Made by a program: the position numbers and the translations under genes. A stretch of DNA of 6,450 nucleotides from Candidatus Peregrinibacteria bacterium UBA1369 (lineage in GTDB: Bacteria > Patescibacteriota > Gracilibacteria > UBA1369): contig DBRL01000018.1 of assembly GCA_002305925.1 (NCBI GenBank), positions 48,790-55,239 on the forward strand, in the 5' to 3' direction. Under the pieces are notes generated by a model. The model did not search any database and was not told the origin of the DNA. It was given only the letters and a program-made list of their open reading frames with translations. Below are positions 3,260 through 6,450 of the stretch, in pieces; position 1 is the stretch's first letter; each line of letters begins with the position of its first letter.

Positions 3260-4678
3260 GTGTCCAAATTTTTCACAGGCAGACGGGGCAAAGAATCGGA
3301 ATTACACGGCAGACGCCCGCAACGTGCTGAGCAGCCGTCCGAACAGGGGCGGCAGCCGGCGGATCAGGTTGAACAGGTCAACCTGGAACGGCGCCGTATT
3401 CTGCAGGGGATCCTGGGCATCGGCGGGCTGGCGGCGCTGGCCGGATTGAACGAGGCCTGCGTGACTTACGAGGACAACACCAAAAAATTCACCAACAATT
3501 TTGACTATTACCAGTACGACAGGTTTGACCAGGGGGATTTGAGGATGGCCAATTCCCGAGACAAAATCAGAATGAAGGCGGAAGACTGCCGTCTGGCTTT
3601 CCAGAAAACCATGGATCAGTACCTGCCTTTCCGGATTGATATCAACGATTTCTTTCGGCTGGAGGATGGGGAAAATGAGGGGCAAATCATTCTGATCTGC
3701 CAGATTGTAGATGAGCAGGTCCGCCAGGCCTTACTGGAAAAATACCCCTTCATCCGTTCAATCGAGCGAATGGAAAGTGGTGCTTATCGCCACAACTATC
3801 ATTGTATTACGGATCAGGGGGCCTTTACTTTGTCCTCGAGCGCCAGCCGGCTGATCCTGCACGATTATTCGAGCGAGACCTCGCTCGGCCTTTTTTATGA
3901 CAATACCGGCTTTGAATGGATGAGCGGCCCGGAATATTCAGAATTCCTGCGTACCATCAGCATTTATGGCAGGGACGATCAGGGGCGGCCTTTTAGCAAG
4001 AAACTTTTTTGCGAGACGGACGGAGGCCAGCTCGAGTATTCCAGTCGCTCGCCGCAGGTTTTTTCCGCAAATCATTCCCCTCAACGCGAAATCACTGAAA
4101 CAGGATCGTTTCTGGAATTCCTCCGCCAGGCCAAAAGTACCGCGCTGATCAACGCTTTCCAGGAAAAACTTGACGAGCAGAACTATCTTTTCCGTGAAGA
4201 ACATGATGGACGCTCCCCCGAGCCACTGGAAAGCTTTTTCAGTCTGCACAATATCAAAGACATCAGCCAGCTGCTGGAAATTTTTCGTCTTCTGCCTGCC
4301 GATCCGCAAAGCTTTGAGCGGTTTTTGGATAGCTCTCTATGCTATCGCCAGAACGACAGGACTTCGGCCGATGCCTATCGCGATCCGGTGACCACACTGA
4401 GTTCAACTTGGGCCGACTGTGACGACTACGCTGTTATTCAATATTTTTGGGCCTATTTGCATGGCTGGCAGCCGTACATGACTGTGATTGCCTTTGAGGA
4501 GCACCCCACGCGTCACGTGCTGGTCTGGTACCGCAATGAGAAAAATGAGCTGGTCGTGCTGGACAACGGCAAGACTGAGATAATGGAAGCGGGAAGCGAA
4601 ATCGATGACTATCTGGCCAAACATTGGAGCGGAGGAAAGAACGCCGGCTATACCATCGAGTACAACGCTCCCGTTTAG
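3260..4678 (+). CDS. Tat-exported protein with C-terminal transglutaminase-like cysteine peptidase domain, 472 aa
   Basis: A long polar N-region (1-43) leads to a twin-arginine-like signal: ERRRILQGILGIGG (43-56), a hydrophobic core to about 63, and Cys67. Export in folded form by Tat is inferred; the sequence before Cys67 (LNEA) is a poor lipobox. Residues 80-370 form a mixed domain I do not recognise. The C-terminal part contains TWADCDDYAV (383-392), RHVLVWY (418-424) and VVLDNG (432-437). This Cys387/His419/Asp435 order fits the catalytic triad of bacterial transglutaminase-like cysteine proteinases (LapG-like family) or broader transglutaminase-core proteins. The start is GTG: an in-frame TAA at 3245 limits the frame, and no ATG occurs before residue 96. 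A leader of about 25 nt has no well-placed Shine-Dalgarno. The substrate is unknown. An envelope or surface-protein role is suggested only by export and a nearby murein synthase. Confidence 0.8.
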   Translation: MSKFFTGRRGKESELHGRRPQRAEQPSEQGRQPADQVEQVNLERRRILQGILGIGGLAALAGLNEACVTYEDNTKKFTNNFDYYQYDRFDQGDLRMANSRDKIRMKAEDCRLAFQKTMDQYLPFRIDINDFFRLEDGENEGQIILICQIVDEQVRQALLEKYPFIRSIERMESGAYRHNYHCITDQGAFTLSSSASRLILHDYSSETSLGLFYDNTGFEWMSGPEYSEFLRTISIYGRDDQGRPFSKKLFCETDGGQLEYSSRSPQVFSANHSPQREITETGSFLEFLRQAKSTALINAFQEKLDEQNYLFREEHDGRSPEPLESFFSLHNIKDISQLLEIFRLLPADPQSFERFLDSSLCYRQNDRTSADAYRDPVTTLSSTWADCDDYAVIQYFWAYLHGWQPYMTVIAFEEHPTRHVLVWYRNEKNELVVLDNGKTEIMEAGSEIDDYLAKHWSGGKNAGYTIEYNAPV

Positions 4679-4741
4679 GTCAAAAGTAACACAACAGTAA
4701 TAAATTTTTCATAAATGGCAAGGCGGGTTTGGCGTTAATTC

Positions 4742-4769
4742 TTGATTATCCAAAATGTTCATTTAATAT
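4742..4769 (+). promoter_or_regulatory. Candidate promoter of the HTH gene
   Basis: TTGATT (4742-4747) and TAATAT (4764-4769) are 16 nt apart, each 4 of 6 to consensus. TATAAA (4767-4772) is an alternative -10 at a poor 19-nt spacing. The leader to the ATG at 4828 would be about 50 nt. The rest of the 149-nt gap before the gene shows no other structure. Confidence 0.35.
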
Positions 4770-4827
4770 AAACAGGCGGCAAGCAGACCGCAAAAAAGCA
4801 TTGCAAATTTTAACTAGTCAAACCCCT

Positions 4828-5265
4828 ATGGCCGAAACCTTGTACACTATTCAGGAGGCCGCAGCTGCGGCTAACAAGTCCATCCAGACCATCCGCCGGG
4901 CCCTCAAGGCCAAGAAGCTTGTAGCCAAAAAGCAGAAAACGCCCCAGGGGTTCAATTACCTCATCGGCGAGAACGCCCTTTTTGAATATTACAAGATTGA
5001 AAGGCCGCACGGTAAGGTCAAGGGTAGCAATCTTTCCAGCGCCGAACAAACCTCCCTGGTCACCGAATATGCCTCGCGCGAGGAGCTGGTCGAGCAGAAA
5101 AAAGTGCTGGATCGTCTGGTTGACGACAATCGCAAGGACAAAGACACCTTCATGCGCTTCGTCAAAGTGTTCCAGGAGAGATTTACCGCTCTGGAAAGCC
5201 AGGTAAAACTACTCGAGGAGCCCGGCAAGAAGAAGCGCTGGTTTCAGTTCTGGAAGAGGGGCTGA
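4828..5265 (+). CDS. Helix-turn-helix protein with C-terminal coiled coil, 145 aa
   Basis: Residues 5-50 read as a MerR/excisionase-type winged helix: LYTIQEAAAAANKSIQTIRRALKAKKL supplies the HTH, and the following KKQKTPQGFNYLI fits the wing. This predicts DNA binding. Residues about 82-130 are charged, rich in Glu, Lys, Leu and Val, and should form a helix or coiled coil for oligomerisation. The extreme C-terminus is basic and aromatic (KKKRWFQFWKRG, 134-145) and could touch membrane or nucleic acid. The ATG at 4828 is preferred because the HTH then begins at the usual distance. An upstream TTG at 4729 would add 33 residues of unlike character and would cover the candidate promoter. No Shine-Dalgarno sequence is visible. 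The target is unknown. The class A PBP gene begins 58 nt downstream and may be co-transcribed, as no terminator is evident between them. Confidence 0.8.
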   Translation: MAETLYTIQEAAAAANKSIQTIRRALKAKKLVAKKQKTPQGFNYLIGENALFEYYKIERPHGKVKGSNLSSAEQTSLVTEYASREELVEQKKVLDRLVDDNRKDKDTFMRFVKVFQERFTALESQVKLLEEPGKKKRWFQFWKRG

Positions 5266-5323
5266 TCAAAATTGAAAGCCTGTGCCGTAACGGCGCGGTG
5301 AGTTTCGCCCTAATTCAATAATA

Positions 5324-6450
5324 ATGCACAAAGACAAAAGACCGCTCTGGCATTGGCTGCTGATCATCCCGGGCGGGCTTTTTTTGTTGCTGCTGGCCGG
5401 TTATCTCTATCTGGCCTGGCTGCTGCCGCTGCCCGATTCACTGGATCTGCGGCCGCGGCACGTTTCCACGAAAATTCTCGACCGCCACGGCAGTCTGCTC
5501 TATGAGGTATTGAGTCCGGGACAGGGACGCAAAACCTACCTGCGGCTGGAAGAGATGCCGCCGCGTTTTCTGCGGGCCATGCTGGCGGGGGAAGATAGCA
5601 ATTTTTACAGTCATGTCGGGGTGGATCCCGGGGCCATCGCCAGGGCGCTATTTTATAATTATCTGGAGCAAAAGGTCACCAGCGGAGCCAGTACCATCAC
5701 CCAGCAGCTGGTGCGCAATCTGCTCGGCACCAACCGCCAGCGCAACCTGGGGGAAAAACTGCTGGAGACCGCCTATGCCATCCGCCTCAGCCACGCCTAC
5801 AGCAAGGATCAGGTGCTGGAGCAGTATCTCAATACGGTTTATTTTGGCAATCTGTCTTATGGGGCGGGGGAGGCCGCCCTCAATTACTTTGGCAAAAACC
5901 TCTCCGACCTTGACCTGGCCGAGCTGACCCTGCTGGCCGGCCTCCCCCAGTCACCCACCGCCTACAATCCGTTGCTCTACCCGGACAAAGCGCGCAAGCG
6001 CCAGTCCTACATTCTCGGCCGGCTGGTCGAACTGGGAGAAATAACCGCCGCACAGGCGGAGGAAGCCGCGGCGCGGCCGCTGCGCTTCGCCAGCGGCCGC
6101 GCCTCCATCCAGGCCCCGCATTTTGTTCATTACGTGCTGGGACAATTGGAGGAGCAGTACGGGCCGGATTTTGTCCATCAGGGGCTGACTGTCAAAACCA
6201 CTCTGGATTTGCCGCTGCAGGAGCAGGCTACGCGCATTATCGAGCGCAATCTGGAGCGGCTGCGCGACAAAAACGTCGGCAATGCCGCCCTGCTCTCGGT
6301 CAGCGTGCCGGACGGGCAGGTGCTGGTCTGGCTGGGCAGCCGCGATTATTTTGACGATTCCATCGCCGGCCAGGTCGATCTGATCACTTCCCTGCGCCAG
6401 CCCGGTTCGGCGCTGAAGCCTTTTCTCTATCTGCAGGCCCTGGAGCGCGG
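5324..6450 (+). CDS. Class A penicillin-binding protein, PBP1C-like (5' part, runs off right edge)
   Basis: The frame is open from the ATG at 5324 to the window end (375 full codons). A short basic N-tail and one membrane helix (about 10-33) anchor it. The glycosyltransferase family 51 domain follows with all main motifs: GEDSNFYSHVG (89-99, catalytic Glu90), GASTITQQLVRNLL (121-134), EKLLETAYAI (144-153) and VLEQYLNTVYFG (164-175), ending about 215. The transpeptidase domain begins near 285 and reaches RQPGSALKPF (358-367), where Ser362 and Lys365 form the SxxK active site. The later SxN and KTG motifs lie outside the window. The enzyme polymerises lipid II glycan strands and cross-links their peptides on the outer face of the inner membrane. 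The short N-terminal segment and general style resemble PBP1C more than PBP1A, but the deciding C-terminal region is absent. No Shine-Dalgarno sequence precedes the ATG. Confidence 0.93.
   Translation, partial: MHKDKRPLWHWLLIIPGGLFLLLLAGYLYLAWLLPLPDSLDLRPRHVSTKILDRHGSLLYEVLSPGQGRKTYLRLEEMPPRFLRAMLAGEDSNFYSHVGVDPGAIARALFYNYLEQKVTSGASTITQQLVRNLLGTNRQRNLGEKLLETAYAIRLSHAYSKDQVLEQYLNTVYFGNLSYGAGEAALNYFGKNLSDLDLAELTLLAGLPQSPTAYNPLLYPDKARKRQSYILGRLVELGEITAAQAEEAAARPLRFASGRASIQAPHFVHYVLGQLEEQYGPDFVHQGLTVKTTLDLPLQEQATRIIERNLERLRDKNVGNAALLSVSVPDGQVLVWLGSRDYFDDSIAGQVDLITSLRQPGSALKPFLYLQALER

Noticed and set aside
2573..3260. Search for an attachment-site duplication of the tRNA-Lys 3' end
   Set aside because: No copy of the tRNA end was found downstream by eye, and no integrase is present, so an integrated element with att sites is not claimed.
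4729..4827. TTG start adding 33 residues to the HTH protein
   Set aside because: The added part is unlike the HTH protein and overlaps the candidate promoter; the ATG at 4828 places the HTH normally.
5613..5927. 104-aa plus-strand frame inside the PBP gene
   Set aside because: Overlaps the conserved glycosyltransferase motifs in another frame; a shadow of the real gene.

Overview
The window is a compact bacterial chromosomal segment with an intact chaperone and cell-wall gene complement. It has no insertion sequence, CRISPR array or rRNA. The lineage cannot be proved from 6.4 kb, but several traits point towards Patescibacteria (the candidate phyla radiation) or a similarly streamlined lineage. 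Most starts lack a Shine-Dalgarno sequence, sigma-70-type promoters sit very close to the genes, and there is a short helix-turn-helix/coiled-coil protein and a PBP1C-like murein synthase. Three genes end in TGA and no reading frame needs TGA read as glycine, so the recoded Gracilibacteria/SR1 groups are unlikely. A divergent deltaproteobacterium is an alternative.

Left part (1-507): the 5' end of dnaJ runs off the left edge on the minus strand. Upstream of it is a degenerate CIRCE-type inverted repeat that brackets the candidate -10 box, which suggests HrcA heat-shock control. On the plus strand follow a tRNA-Val(GAC) and a tRNA-Glu(CTC), only 4 nt apart and both with encoded CCA.

Centre-left (508-2576): a conserved 325-residue protein of unknown function with metal-ligand-like His/Asp motifs (687-1664); two consecutive perfect GC-rich hairpins (1691-1756); a clear promoter; a 191-residue multi-pass membrane protein (1845-2420); and a tRNA-Lys(TTT) with its own promoter.

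Centre (2577-3210): an AT-rich patch (about 39% G+C by hand count over 2581-3240, against about 61% in a sample of the gene at 687-1664) carries a type II toxin-antitoxin pair. A Phd/YefM-like antitoxin and an 83-residue RelE/ParE-like toxin are separated by 1 nt. Before them lies a perfect 18-bp palindrome, probably the autoregulatory operator. The position next to a tRNA 3' end and the base composition suggest horizontal acquisition.

Right part (3223-6450): an extended -10 promoter precedes a 472-residue protein with a Tat-like N-terminal signal and a C-terminal transglutaminase-like cysteine peptidase domain. Next come a 145-residue HTH/coiled-coil protein and the 5' two thirds or so of a class A, PBP1C-like penicillin-binding protein, cut by the right edge just after its SxxK motif. 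An exported peptidase-like protein, a putative regulator and a murein synthase on one strand hint at an envelope theme, but separate promoters mean this is only context. I see no obviously new multi-gene system. The strongest second-look items are the CIRCE-like dnaJ operator, the toxin-antitoxin island with its palindromic operator, the tandem hairpins, the secreted peptidase-like protein and the 325-residue conserved unknown.
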